A stretch of 64,000 nucleotides of DNA. Source: Planctomycetota bacterium (GTDB taxonomy: Bacteria > Planctomycetota > Planctomycetia > Pirellulales > UBA1268). How positions within the stretch are numbered: position 1 is the stretch's first letter; the number at the start of each line of letters is the position of its first letter. The translations under genes and the position numbers were made by a program. The DNA is taken from assembly GCA_003669605.1 (NCBI GenBank), contig QWOP01000043.1, positions 21,130-85,129 of the forward strand. The letters run 5' to 3'. The notes under the pieces were generated by a model. It saw only the letters and a program-made list of their open reading frames with translations. It had not been told where the DNA came from and ran no database searches. Shown here piece by piece: positions 1 to 8,857 of the stretch.

Positions 1-240
1 GGGCATTCGACGCTGGGAGTCTTCTCCTGGTTGGGATCGGTCGACAGCGCCGTGGCCTGGGACGTGACCGACCATTGGAGCCTGTCAGTCGGCTACCGGG
101 TGGTCGGAGTGGGCAACATTGCCCAAGCCGATGGCCAGTGGCCGGCATCGATCAGTGGGCCGGCGTCGCTGGGTGGCATCGACGCCGGTTCGAGCACCGT
201 GATTCACGGCGGTTTTGCCGGGTTCCAGGGGCGTTACTGA
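1..240 (+). CDS. C-terminal end of a BBP7-like outer-membrane beta-barrel protein (partial)
   Basis: The reading frame is open from the first base of the window, so the gene starts to the left; about 79 residues are visible. They show alternating polar and hydrophobic residues, a segment LSVGYRVVGVGN typical of an amphipathic transmembrane strand, and an ending FAGFQGRY with an aromatic last residue, as expected of an outer-membrane barrel. The motif 'IHGGFAGFQ' near the end resembles the last strand of the planctomycete BBP7 (putative beta barrel porin-7) family. The family call is from memory of the pattern. The gene converges with hss, leaving about 40 bp between the stops. Confidence 0.5.
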   Translation, partial: GHSTLGVFSWLGSVDSAVAWDVTDHWSLSVGYRVVGVGNIAQADGQWPASISGPASLGGIDAGSSTVIHGGFAGFQGRY

Positions 241-280
241 CAATTCCTCCGGGGGCGACACGCTCCAGGAAAAATCCCGG

Positions 281-1723
281 TCAGGACTCCTGCACCAGAA
301 CGTTGCGGAACTGCCAGGGATCGCTCGGGTCGATGTCCTCGGGGAACATCCCCGGACGGCCGACGAGTGGCGTCCAGTCGGTGTAGTGCCCGTTGACCGG
401 TCCGAGATAGGGGCGTTGTACCTCGAGACAGCGACGGTAATCCATCTCGTCGGCCTCGACGATTCCAGCAGTGGGGTTCTCGATCGCCCACACCATTCCC
501 GCCAGCACCGCCGACGACACCTGCAGGCCGGTGGCGTTTTGGTAGGGGGCGAGATCGCGGGTCTCGTCGATCGAAAGTTGTGAACCGTACCAGTAGGCGT
601 TTTTCTGGTGGCCGTAGAGGAGGACTCCAAGTTCATCGATGCCGTCGACGATCTCGTGTTCGTTGAGGATCTGGATCTTCTCCTGACGGACGCCGGCCCG
701 GCCGAAGAATTCGTGCAGCGAGAGCACCGCATCGTCGGCGGGATGGTAGGCGTAATGGCAGGTGGGCCTGTACACCACCTCTTCAGCGTCGCGGACGGTG
801 AAATAATCGGCAATCGAGATCGATTCGTTGTGCGTCACGAGGAAGCCGTACTGCGGGCCTGGGGTCGGGCACCAGGAGCGGACGCGCGTGTTGGCACCCG
901 GTTGGAGCAGATAGGCTCCGGTCTTTGATCCGATCGTCTCCAGTCTGCCGTTGGGGGGGAGCCAGCGTTCGTGGGTTCCCCAGCCGAGTTCAGCCGGCTG
1001 CATGCCCTCCGAAAGAAAGCCCTCCACCGACCAGGTGTTGACGAACACGTCGCGGGGTTTGGGGTGCTTGGCGCGTTGCGTGTCGCGCTCGGCGATATGG
1101 ATTCCCTTGACCCCCAGATCACGCATCAGGCGGCCCCATCCGGCACGGTCACCGGGAGCAGGCTCGGCATGGCCTCCGCCGCAGTCTTTGGCGAGATTGA
1201 CCAGAGCCTGTTTCACCAACCATGACACCATGCCCGGATTGGCCCCGCAGCAGGAGACCGCCGTGGTGCCGCCGGGATGAAGGGCCTGCTCCTCCCGGAC
1301 GGTGTTCCGCAGGGCGTTGTTGGTGCGGGCCTCGGGGCCGGCGCTGCGGTCGAAGTAGAAGCCAGGCCAAGGCTCGACCACGGTGTCGATGTACAGGGAG
1401 CCCAGTTCGCGGCACAGTCGCATGATATCCAGGGAGGAGGTGTCGACCGACAGGTTGACGCAAAAACCCTGGCCGCCGCCGGCGGTGAGCAGTGGTTCGA
1501 GGAGGTGGCGATAGCGGTCGCGGGTCACCGCCTGATGGATAAAACGGACTCCATGGCGGTCGAGGATCTCACGGTCACGGTCGTCGGGATCGATGACCAC
1601 AAACCGCGAGCGGTCGAATTCAAAGTGGCGTTCCAGAAGCGGGAGGGTGCCGCGGCCGATCGAACCGAAGCCGATCATCACCAGCGGGCCGTCGATCCGG
1701 GCATGCATGGGCCAAACGGGCAT
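281..1723 (-). CDS. hss: homospermidine synthase
   Basis: Predicted to make homospermidine from putrescine (or spermidine) by an NAD-dependent aminobutyl transfer in the cytoplasm. The 480-residue product has the usual length. It begins with a Rossmann nucleotide-binding motif MIGFGSIGRGTLP at about residues 15-27, followed by the family-typical FVVIDPDD, and later CGANPGMVSWLVKQAL and HNESISIADYF. The start is placed at the ATG at 1723, preceded by GAGGAA at good spacing; a longer frame upstream has no conserved residues. It lies 140 bp downstream of accD on the same strand. Polyamine synthesis by Hss, rather than by spermidine synthase, is the likely route here (inference). Confidence 0.93.
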   Translation of the reverse strand: MPVWPMHARIDGPLVMIGFGSIGRGTLPLLERHFEFDRSRFVVIDPDDRDREILDRHGVRFIHQAVTRDRYRHLLEPLLTAGGGQGFCVNLSVDTSSLDIMRLCRELGSLYIDTVVEPWPGFYFDRSAGPEARTNNALRNTVREEQALHPGGTTAVSCCGANPGMVSWLVKQALVNLAKDCGGGHAEPAPGDRAGWGRLMRDLGVKGIHIAERDTQRAKHPKPRDVFVNTWSVEGFLSEGMQPAELGWGTHERWLPPNGRLETIGSKTGAYLLQPGANTRVRSWCPTPGPQYGFLVTHNESISIADYFTVRDAEEVVYRPTCHYAYHPADDAVLSLHEFFGRAGVRQEKIQILNEHEIVDGIDELGVLLYGHQKNAYWYGSQLSIDETRDLAPYQNATGLQVSSAVLAGMVWAIENPTAGIVEADEMDYRRCLEVQRPYLGPVNGHYTDWTPLVGRPGMFPEDIDPSDPWQFRNVLVQES

Positions 1724-1863
1724 GGGGGGCGTTTCCTCGAGGGGAAGGGCCCGCTCGCCATCTGTCGACGGGGGCCTGATCCCGCTTAGTGTCAGCAGCC
1801 CTGGCGTCCGGGTCAATGAACGGCTGCCCTGAAGGCTCTGTCACGCGAGACAGGAGGGCTCTG

Positions 1864-2814
1864 TCACCGCGAGCAGTAGTCGATCGCCCTGGCGATCTCG
1901 CTCTTCAGGTCTCGGCGGGCGACGATCCGGTCAATGAAGCCGTGTTCCAGGAGAAACTCACTGGTCTGGAAGCCCTTGGGCAATTCCACCCGGATGGTGG
2001 CCTTGATCGTCCGCGGGCCGGCAAAGCCGATCAGGGCCCGCGGCTCCGCGAAGCACAGGTCTCCGAGCGACGCGAAACTGGCTGCCACGCCCCCCATCGT
2101 CGGATTGGTGAGCACGGAGATGAACAGCCCGCCCGACTGGGAATAGCGAGCGAGGGCTGCCGACACCTTCGCCATCTGCATCAGTGACAGGATTCCCTCG
2201 TGCATCCGCGCTCCGCCGCCAGAGGCGCTGATGATGATCAGCGGCAACTTCTGGCTGGTGGCCCGTTCCACCAATCGCGTCAGTCGTTCGCCGACAACGC
2301 TTCCCATGCTCCCCATGATGAATGAGGAGTCGGTCACGCCGCAGGCCACGCGACGGGCACGGATCATGCCTGTTCCGGTGAGGGCCGCATCGGAGAGGCC
2401 GGTCCGCTTCTGTTCGGACACGATCCGTTCCGCATAGGGGCGCTTGTCGCGGAATCCAAGCGGGTCGGTGGGGCGGAGACCGCTATCCCACTCCTCAAAC
2501 GTGCCGGCATCGAACAACTGCACGATCCGATTCACGGCCGAGACATACCAGTGGTAGCCGCATTTCGGACAGACGTTGAGAATCTCCTCCGCTTCCTTCC
2601 GGTAGATCGTCCCCTGGCAGCCTTCGCACTTTTGCCACAGCCCTTCCGGGACGCCACGCTTGGGCCGCGGTGGCCGCGGCTCGTCTGCCGCCGTCGGGGG
2701 GGGCAATTCGGGGGTGGTCGCCGGCACTTGTTCGCTTCCGGGCGCGGATGACTTTGCAGGGCCGGTGCTCCCTGGGGAATGGGGAGCGGCGGTGGATGAA
2801 CTGCGGCGTGGCAT
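1864..2814 (-). CDS. accD: acetyl-CoA carboxylase carboxyltransferase subunit beta
   Basis: Beta half of the carboxyltransferase that moves the carboxyl group from biotin to acetyl-CoA to make malonyl-CoA, the first step of fatty acid synthesis; it pairs with AccA, not seen here. The 316-residue product carries the AccD zinc ribbon ([13 protein letters not shown] followed by CPKCGYHW, about residues 62-90) and the crotonase-like core with [20 protein letters not shown] and [12 protein letters not shown]. The first 55 residues are a Pro/Ala/Ser-rich extension not typical of the family. No convincing ribosome site precedes the ATG at 2814, so the true start may be a little inside. Confidence 0.94.
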   Translation of the reverse strand: MPRRSSSTAAPHSPGSTGPAKSSAPGSEQVPATTPELPPPTAADEPRPPRPKRGVPEGLWQKCEGCQGTIYRKEAEEILNVCPKCGYHWYVSAVNRIVQLFDAGTFEEWDSGLRPTDPLGFRDKRPYAERIVSEQKRTGLSDAALTGTGMIRARRVACGVTDSSFIMGSMGSVVGERLTRLVERATSQKLPLIIISASGGGARMHEGILSLMQMAKVSAALARYSQSGGLFISVLTNPTMGGVAASFASLGDLCFAEPRALIGFAGPRTIKATIRVELPKGFQTSEFLLEHGFIDRIVARRDLKSEIARAIDYCSR

Positions 2815-2971
2815 GCTGCTGCGGAGGAATAACTTTGAGGGCGGGGCTGACGATACTCAAGGGGGGCTGCCGATGCCAGGATCGACTGCCCGTGGCACCA
2901 GTGTAGTCGCCGGGCTGCGGCCGACGCTGCGCCGTTTCCAGCGGCGGGAATTCACGCTCACCGCGAGAGAA

Positions 2972-3652
2972 TCAGCGGTGGATGAGTCCATTGTGCCCCA
3001 GATTTTCTCCTCGGAGGGCCGCCGGCGGGCGGATGGGGATGACACCGAGGCTTCCGGCAGCGACACCGACCGGCGCCGATCGGGGGGACCAACCGGCCAC
3101 CGACAGAGTGCGGACGTCGGGACCATAGCCGTCGACGGCCCACAGGTCTCCCACCGGCTCACCGGCCACCACCCAGCGGACAATTCTGTCGAGTGGTTGC
3201 GGGACCACCAGGGCCACCCTGCCAATGGGGTGCCTGACGAGGAGTTTCTCGATGGCTCCGCTGACACGGTCGCAGGCTTCGCCCACCAGTTCGCCATCGG
3301 GAGGGGCGACCTTCCAGGGGTCTGCTTCCCAGTGCCAGGCCAGTCGCGGTTGGCGGCGCCGGATCTCCTCCACCAGCATCCCCTGCCACAACCCCTGGTC
3401 GATGTTCGGCAGGTTCGGCACACGGCGGGGGGGGAGGCGGAGGGCGGCAGCGACAATCGTCGCTGTCTCCATCGCGCAGGCGGCAGTCGAAGTGTAGAGG
3501 GCCAGCGGAGGGGCCGCCGACAGTTCGTGGGCCGCGGTCAGTGCAGCGACAGCTCCCCCGGGTGAGAGGGGAATGTCGAGGTTGCCGCGGATGCGGCCCT
3601 GCAGGTCGAAGTCCGTCGTGCCAGCACGAACAACGACGAGGAGGTCAGCCAT
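2972..3652 (-). CDS. histidine-phosphatase-fold protein lacking catalytic residues (probable pseudoenzyme)
   Basis: The 226-residue product follows the phosphoglycerate-mutase-like (histidine phosphatase) fold closely: a first strand LLVVVRAGTTDFDLQGRIRG, then IDQGLWQGMLVEEI and LVRHPIGRVALVVPQ. The active-site RHG is RAG (residues 9-11), the SSPLxRxxxT arginine segment is STAACAMET (55-63), and the second catalytic histidine motif VSHG is VVPQ (149-152). All phosphoryl-transfer residues are therefore missing while surrounding structure is kept. The start at 3652 lies inside the end of rpe (8 bp overlap), suggesting coupled translation. A regulatory or binding role is possible; the function is unknown. 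Confidence 0.75.
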   Translation of the reverse strand: MADLLVVVRAGTTDFDLQGRIRGNLDIPLSPGGAVAALTAAHELSAAPPLALYTSTAACAMETATIVAAALRLPPRRVPNLPNIDQGLWQGMLVEEIRRRQPRLAWHWEADPWKVAPPDGELVGEACDRVSGAIEKLLVRHPIGRVALVVPQPLDRIVRWVVAGEPVGDLWAVDGYGPDVRTLSVAGWSPRSAPVGVAAGSLGVIPIRPPAALRGENLGHNGLIHR

Positions 3653-4406
3653 CGGGGAGAGGGCTCCAGGAGGAATGGGCCGCGGCGTGGGCCGCGTCGC
3701 CGGCAATCCGTTGAAGTTCACGGATCGCCTGGGCGTAATCGGATGATTTGATGACGGCGCTGCCGGCCACGATCCATTCGGCGCCGGCGGCAGCCACCGC
3801 AGGAATCGTCGCAGCGCCAATGCCGCCATCGACGCACAGCCGCACGGAGGCTCCGCGCTGGGCTCGGGCGGCGGCGAGGGCGGCAAGTTTTGGCAGCGAG
3901 CGGGGGTCGAAAGCCTGACCGCCGAACCCCGGCTCGACGCTCATCACCAGAACGCCGTCACAGTGGTCAAGGTGGTCGATCACCTGTTCCACTGGCGTGC
4001 CCGGGCTGATCGCCAGATGCGCCCGGGGACCGAGCCGACGGATCGCGGCGAGCGTCCGTCGCGGATCGGCAAGGGCTTCGAGGTGGACGGTGAGGATGTC
4101 GGCGCCACTGCGGGCGTAATCGGCCAACCAGCGGTCCGGTTCGGCCACCATCAGGTGGACCTCGAGCGGCACCGAGGCCGCCCGACGGACCGCATCGACG
4201 ACCACCGTGCCATACGTCAATTGGGGAACGAACACCCCGTCCATGACGTCGAGGTGGAGGGCCGCAGCACCAGCGTCCTCAAGCCTAGTCACCTCCGCGG
4301 CGAGGTGGCCAAAGTCACAGAGCAGGAGGGCAGGGAAGACGACAGGACCACGGCGCTCAACGAGTGAGTCGAGACGGTTGGGGGGGTGTCCTGCCGGAGG
4401 ATTCAC
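3645..4406 (-). CDS. rpe: ribulose-phosphate 3-epimerase
   Basis: Interconverts ribulose 5-phosphate and xylulose 5-phosphate in the pentose phosphate pathway. Motifs of the TIM-barrel family are present in order: PALLLCDFGHL (variant of PSILSADF), LHLDVMDGVFVPQLTYG with metal-binding and catalytic Asp/His, VEVHLM-type strand, MSVEPGFGGQ, and CVDGGIGAATIP plus VAGSAVIKS for phosphate binding. The start is uncertain: no ATG lies near the conserved N-terminus, so a GTG at 4406 (253 residues) is proposed; the frame stays open to an ATG at 4595, giving an unconserved 63-residue extension. The 3' end overlaps the next gene by 8 bp. Confidence 0.88.
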   Translation of the reverse strand: MNPPAGHPPNRLDSLVERRGPVVFPALLLCDFGHLAAEVTRLEDAGAAALHLDVMDGVFVPQLTYGTVVVDAVRRAASVPLEVHLMVAEPDRWLADYARSGADILTVHLEALADPRRTLAAIRRLGPRAHLAISPGTPVEQVIDHLDHCDGVLVMSVEPGFGGQAFDPRSLPKLAALAAARAQRGASVRLCVDGGIGAATIPAVAAAGAEWIVAGSAVIKSSDYAQAIRELQRIAGDAAHAAAHSSWSPLPDG

Positions 4407-4671
4407 TGGTGCGTGTCGTGATCCCGGAAAAGCATCCGGGGGAATCGATGGTGGGACGGTGTCACGACAACGTGTCGCTGGTGAGAAAGTGTACCACCCG
4501 ACTGCTTTACGAGGCTTGGAATTGCCTGGGAAAAGGTCGCCCTCACCAGCCGCCGTTCGGGGCGCAACCATCTGGAAACGATAGACTTCTGCCACGGGAA
4601 GGGGTGCTGCACTGGCGCGATGATCCGCGTGCGGGACACCCCCCCGATACCCTCCCGGAGCCTCTGATCAG

Positions 4672-5541
4672 ATGGCCCATTCCCTCAAACCCTCCCCACC
4701 CCACTCCGGTGGGCCCCGGGCCCACGTGCTCCACGAGGCCAACTACGGACAACTGCTCGAGCGGCGACCGAACGTGGCCCTCCTCCCCTGGGGGGCGACC
4801 GAGGCCCACAACTTCCATATGCCGCATGGCACCGACGTGCTCGAAGCGGTGTCGTTGGCCGAGCGCGCCGCCGATCTAGCCGCTGCGGCAGGCGCCCGTC
4901 CGATCGTGCTTCCCGCCATCCCCTTTGGCAACAACGCCCAGCAGCAGGATCAGGTGGCCACCGTCCACCTCTCCACTGGTACGGCGCTGGCCATCCTCCG
5001 CGATGTCACTGCCAGCCTGTCGCGGCAGGGGATCGATCGGTTGGTGATCGTCAATGGCCACGGTGGCAACGATTTCAAGCCGTTGGTCCGGGATTGCCAA
5101 CTCTCCTCCGGCGTCACGATTCTTGTCGTCGACTTCTGGCGGCTGTGCCCCGGTGTCTTGGCGGAGCAGTTCGATGATCCTGGGGATCACGCCGGACAAT
5201 TGGAGACGGCGCTTTTGCTCCATCTCCGTCCGGAGTGGGTGGAGATGGAGCGAGCCGGCCCTGGGGCGCGGGCGTTGAGTCTTCCGGAGGGGATCACGCA
5301 GGCCGCCGCCTGGACTCCACGTCCCTGGTCGCTGGTCCATCCCGATACTGGCAGCGGCGATCCCCGCCAAGCCACCGCCGAGCAGGGGCGCGTCTTCTTC
5401 GAAGCGGCCACTCTGGCGCTGGCCACACTGATCCGCACCCTCTCCGATCTGCCGCCTGGCAGCGGGATCTTTGCCAAACCGGCTGATCGGGACACAGTTG
5501 GACAGGCCAATCAGGGAAGGACTGCCGGCGATGCACTCTGA
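4672..5541 (+). CDS. creatininase family protein (creatinine amidohydrolase-like metal hydrolase)
   Basis: A 289-residue member of the creatininase/MftE-type metal-dependent amidohydrolase family. Metal-site motifs seen: WGATEAHNFHMPHGTD (residues about 41-56), the FGNNAQQQ stretch, VNGHGGND (about 127-134) and DHAGQLETALLL (about 170-181). The true substrate cannot be read from the sequence; family members open cyclic amides or act in cofactor pathways. It overlaps the start of putA by 11 bp, so the two are probably co-translated, which hints at a role in amino-acid or amide catabolism (inference). Confidence 0.85.
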   Translation: MAHSLKPSPPHSGGPRAHVLHEANYGQLLERRPNVALLPWGATEAHNFHMPHGTDVLEAVSLAERAADLAAAAGARPIVLPAIPFGNNAQQQDQVATVHLSTGTALAILRDVTASLSRQGIDRLVIVNGHGGNDFKPLVRDCQLSSGVTILVVDFWRLCPGVLAEQFDDPGDHAGQLETALLLHLRPEWVEMERAGPGARALSLPEGITQAAAWTPRPWSLVHPDTGSGDPRQATAEQGRVFFEAATLALATLIRTLSDLPPGSGIFAKPADRDTVGQANQGRTAGDAL

Positions 5542-8500
5542 GCAGCAGACGCTTGCCACGATGGCTGGGCTGTTCCCCTGCCGGTTGTCACCACAGGCAA
5601 GCGCCCAGATCGAGGCGGAGACGCAGCGGATCGGCAGGAGCCTCCTCCGCGCCTCTTTGGCCGCCGAGCCCACACGGATCTCGCCGGAGTGGTGGGTGCA
5701 GCAGGCGGCCGAGTGGGCCACCCGAGACGACGACCTCAAGGTGCGGCTTTTTCGGCTGGTCGATTGCATGCCGATGCTCGACGACCCACAGGCACTCGAT
5801 CGGCACCTCCGCGAATACATCACCGATGATGTCCTCGAGCGGTTGCCCACCGGGATGCGAACGGCGTTGCAGGCGGCCCGGAGCGGAATTCTGGCGCCGC
5901 TGGCGGCGCGGGGGGTTCGCGCCGCCACGCTCGTCCAGGCCCGCCGGTTCATCGCCGGCACCACCCCCCGGGAGGCGGCCCGGGCGGCGCTTGTACAGCG
6001 GCGGGCGCACCGCGGATTCACGCTCGACCTTCTGGGTGAAGCGGTCACCAGCCAGACCGATGCAGATGCTTACGCTTTGGCCTATGCGCAGTTGCTCGAG
6101 GAGTTGCCTCCTGTCGCCGCCGGCTGGGCCGCCGACCCCAAGGTCGATGACGGTCCCGATGGAGCACTGCCCCGGGTCAACCTGTCGCTGAAGTTGTCGG
6201 CGCTCGACAGCCAGTTCGACGCCATCGATCCGCCCGGCAGCACGGAGCGGGTCCTTGGCCGTCTGCGGCCGTTGCTCCGCTTGGCCCGCCGGCAGGGGGC
6301 GCAGGTGCATGTCGATATGGAGAGCCATGCCACCAAAGAGTTGACGTTGGCGATCTTCATGGAAGTGGCGATGGAGGAGGAGTTTCGCGACTGGCGCAAC
6401 TTCGGCATCGTCATCCAGGCCTACCTCCGCGACACTGTCCGCGATCTGCCGGCGCTGGCTGCGTGGGCCGCCCGGCGCGGCACCCCGGTGTGGGTCAGGT
6501 TGGTGAAGGGAGCCTACTGGGACTACGAGACGATTCACGCTGTTGCATCAGGCTGGCCGGTGCCGGTGTGGGAGGAGAAATGGCAGACCGATGCCTGCTA
6601 TGAGGCGGCGACGACGTTCCTCCTTGAGCATGCCGACCTGCTTCGCCCGGCGCTGGGCAGCCACAACCTCCGCTCCCTGGCCCATGGCATGGCGGTCGCT
6701 GACCATCTTGGCCTGCCGCGGCAAATGGTCGAGATGCAGATGCTCTACGGCATGGGGGATGCTGAGAAGAAGGCCGTCACCGACGCCGGGTGGCGAATGC
6801 GGGTCTACATGCCCTACGGCCAACTCGTGCCGGGGATGGCGTATCTGGTGCGCCGGTTGCTCGAAAACTCATCCAACGACTCCTTTCTCCGCGCTGGGTT
6901 CGTCCAGCATCTTCCCGCCGAGACCCTCTTCCGTGCTCCGCAACCGCACGAGCATCCGCTGGAGACGCTCCCCGTGGCGGTCGCTGCCGGTCTGCCGGAC
7001 GGATTCCGCAACCAACCGCTCACCGACTTCGCCTGTGCCGACGAACGCAGCCGGATGTCGGAGGCGATTGCCCGGCGGCGGAGCGGATTGGCCACACGCG
7101 GTGCCCCGACGGTACCGGTGGTGATCGACGGCCGGGCCGTGAGCGACTGGCCGACGATGGCGCGCTACGATCCCTCCGAGTCAGCGCGGCTGGTGGCCAG
7201 CGTCTGCTTGCCACCGGCCAGCGAGGCTGCCCGGGCTGTGGAGGCTGCGGCCGCGGCTCTGCCGGCGTGGCGAGATGCGGGCGCTCTCCATCGCGTGGCG
7301 ATTCTCCGCAGGGCGGCGGCGATCATCCGCCATCACCGCACCGATCTGGCGGCGCTGCAGGGAGAGGAGGTGGGGAAGCCGTGGCGCGAGGCCGATGCCG
7401 ACGTCGCGGAAGCGATCGACTTCTGCGAGTACTACGCCGCCGCGGCGCTGGAGCTTGACCGGCCCCGGCGCGTGGATGTGCCCGGCGAGGAAAACTCCAC
7501 CTGCCACATCCCCCGTGGTGTCGCGGTGGTGATCGCGCCTTGGAATTTCCCCTTGGCAATCCTTGCTGGGATGACCACCGCGGCGCTGGTCACGGGCAAT
7601 ACCGTGGTCATGAAGCCCGCCGAGCAGTCTTCGTTGATCGGTTGGCGGCTGCATCAGATCCTCCTGGAAGCGGGGGTGCCTGCCGGGGCGCTCTCGTTCC
7701 TGCCGGGCCGGGGCGAGGAGGTGGGGCCGGCATTGGTCAGCCATCCCCTCACGGCCCTGGTGGCATTCACTGGTTCACGAAGCGTCGGCCTGGAGATCAA
7801 CCGCCGCGCCGCCGATGCCTCGGGCAGGGCAGGCAGCCTGAGCGTGAAGCGGATCCTTGCCGAACTGGGGGGCAAAAATGCCATCATCATCGACGACGAT
7901 GCCGATCTCGATGATGCGGTGGTGGCGGTGGTCCACAGCGCCTTCGGATTCCAGGGGCAAAAGTGCTCGGCCTGCTCGCGGGTCATCGTTCTTGACCGCG
8001 TCTACGAGCAGTTCGTGGAGAAGCTGGGGCCCGCGGTGCTGAGCTTGCGGGTGGGGGCGGCCGCCGATCCAGCCACCCGCATCGGCCCGCTTGTCGACTT
8101 CGAAGCCCGCGACCGCGTGCTGGCCTGCATCGAATCGGGACGGCAGCAGGCGCGGGAATTGGTGCGGGTCGATGTCGGCGCGCTGTCGACGACCGGCTGT
8201 TTTGTGGGGCCAACGGTGTTTGGCGATGTCGACCCCGAGAGCCCGCTCGGCCAGGATGAATTCTTTGGGCCGGTTCTGGCGGTGATCCGGGCCCGAGATT
8301 TTCGCTCGGCAATCGAGATTGCCAACGGCACTTCCTACGCCCTCACCGCCGGCGTGTTCTCGAGGAGCCCGGCAAACCTCGACCTGGCCAGAGCGAGTCT
8401 TGAGGCGGGGAACGTCTATCTCAATCGGGGGATTACGGGGGCGCTGGTCGGCCGGCAGCCGTTCGGGGGCTACCGGCTCTCCGGCGTCGGCAGCAAGGCA

Positions 8501-8614
8501 GGTGGCCCAGACTATCTCCTCCAGTTCACTGTCCCCCGGACAATCACGGAGAACACGCTGCGCCGCGGCTTCGCCCCGACCCGGCCGGCAGACGGCATTC
8601 CCCGCCGCGGGTGA
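5531..8614 (+). CDS. putA: bifunctional proline dehydrogenase / L-glutamate gamma-semialdehyde dehydrogenase
   Basis: Oxidises proline to P5C with FAD and then to glutamate with NAD. The 1027-residue product has an N-terminal proline dehydrogenase barrel (LSLKLSALDSQF, VHVDMESHATKELTL, VRLVKGAYWDYE, MPYGQLVPGMAYLVRRLLEN) and a C-terminal aldehyde dehydrogenase (APWNFPLAI, NTVVMKPAEQSS, FTGSRSVGLEIN, catalytic Glu778 in LAELGGKNA and Cys812 in GQKCSACSR). There is no N-terminal DNA-binding ribbon-helix-helix, so it is not of the autorepressing type. The start at 5531 has AGGGAAGGA upstream and overlaps the preceding stop by 11 bp. A CGGGTG-A-CACCCG inverted repeat spans the stop codon (8608-8620). 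Confidence 0.94.
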   Translation: MHSEQQTLATMAGLFPCRLSPQASAQIEAETQRIGRSLLRASLAAEPTRISPEWWVQQAAEWATRDDDLKVRLFRLVDCMPMLDDPQALDRHLREYITDDVLERLPTGMRTALQAARSGILAPLAARGVRAATLVQARRFIAGTTPREAARAALVQRRAHRGFTLDLLGEAVTSQTDADAYALAYAQLLEELPPVAAGWAADPKVDDGPDGALPRVNLSLKLSALDSQFDAIDPPGSTERVLGRLRPLLRLARRQGAQVHVDMESHATKELTLAIFMEVAMEEEFRDWRNFGIVIQAYLRDTVRDLPALAAWAARRGTPVWVRLVKGAYWDYETIHAVASGWPVPVWEEKWQTDACYEAATTFLLEHADLLRPALGSHNLRSLAHGMAVADHLGLPRQMVEMQMLYGMGDAEKKAVTDAGWRMRVYMPYGQLVPGMAYLVRRLLENSSNDSFLRAGFVQHLPAETLFRAPQPHEHPLETLPVAVAAGLPDGFRNQPLTDFACADERSRMSEAIARRRSGLATRGAPTVPVVIDGRAVSDWPTMARYDPSESARLVASVCLPPASEAARAVEAAAAALPAWRDAGALHRVAILRRAAAIIRHHRTDLAALQGEEVGKPWREADADVAEAIDFCEYYAAAALELDRPRRVDVPGEENSTCHIPRGVAVVIAPWNFPLAILAGMTTAALVTGNTVVMKPAEQSSLIGWRLHQILLEAGVPAGALSFLPGRGEEVGPALVSHPLTALVAFTGSRSVGLEINRRAADASGRAGSLSVKRILAELGGKNAIIIDDDADLDDAVVAVVHSAFGFQGQKCSACSRVIVLDRVYEQFVEKLGPAVLSLRVGAAADPATRIGPLVDFEARDRVLACIESGRQQARELVRVDVGALSTTGCFVGPTVFGDVDPESPLGQDEFFGPVLAVIRARDFRSAIEIANGTSYALTAGVFSRSPANLDLARASLEAGNVYLNRGITGALVGRQPFGGYRLSGVGSKAGGPDYLLQFTVPRTITENTLRRGFAPTRPADGIPRRG

Positions 8615-8745
8615 CACCCGGGGCCAATGCGGGGGGCGATCTGGTTGATGATTCCCCTTGGGCGGTGGGCGTTTCTGCGGGGAAAGGGGCGGGCGGTTGA
8701 GACCGAGGCCGGGAAGAGCGACGATTTGCGGCGGCCGGAGGGGGA

Positions 8746-8761
8746 CTCACGAAACGCTCAC
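8746..8761 (+). promoter_or_regulatory. possible Pho-box-like direct repeat upstream of pstS
   Basis: Two copies of CTCAC occur with an 11-bp period (8746-8750 and 8757-8761), about 100 bp before the pstS start. PhoB/PhoP-type regulators bind direct repeats of similar period, so this is a candidate operator for the phosphate operon. The motif is short and not the E. coli consensus, so support is weak. The rest of the 243-bp gap 8615-8857 shows nothing else recognisable. Confidence 0.2.
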
Positions 8762-8857
8762 ATCCTCTCCGCATACTCGGGACGTCCTCTTGGCCCGGGG
8801 AATTGCCCATATTTTTCCTGTCCGATTCACCGGCCAGCCCTCTCTGGAGTCCCCCGG

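Noticed and set aside
85..813. Long frames opposite and within hss, and many similar ones throughout
   Set aside because: Arg/Pro/Ser-rich products without motifs, fully overlapping a well-supported gene.
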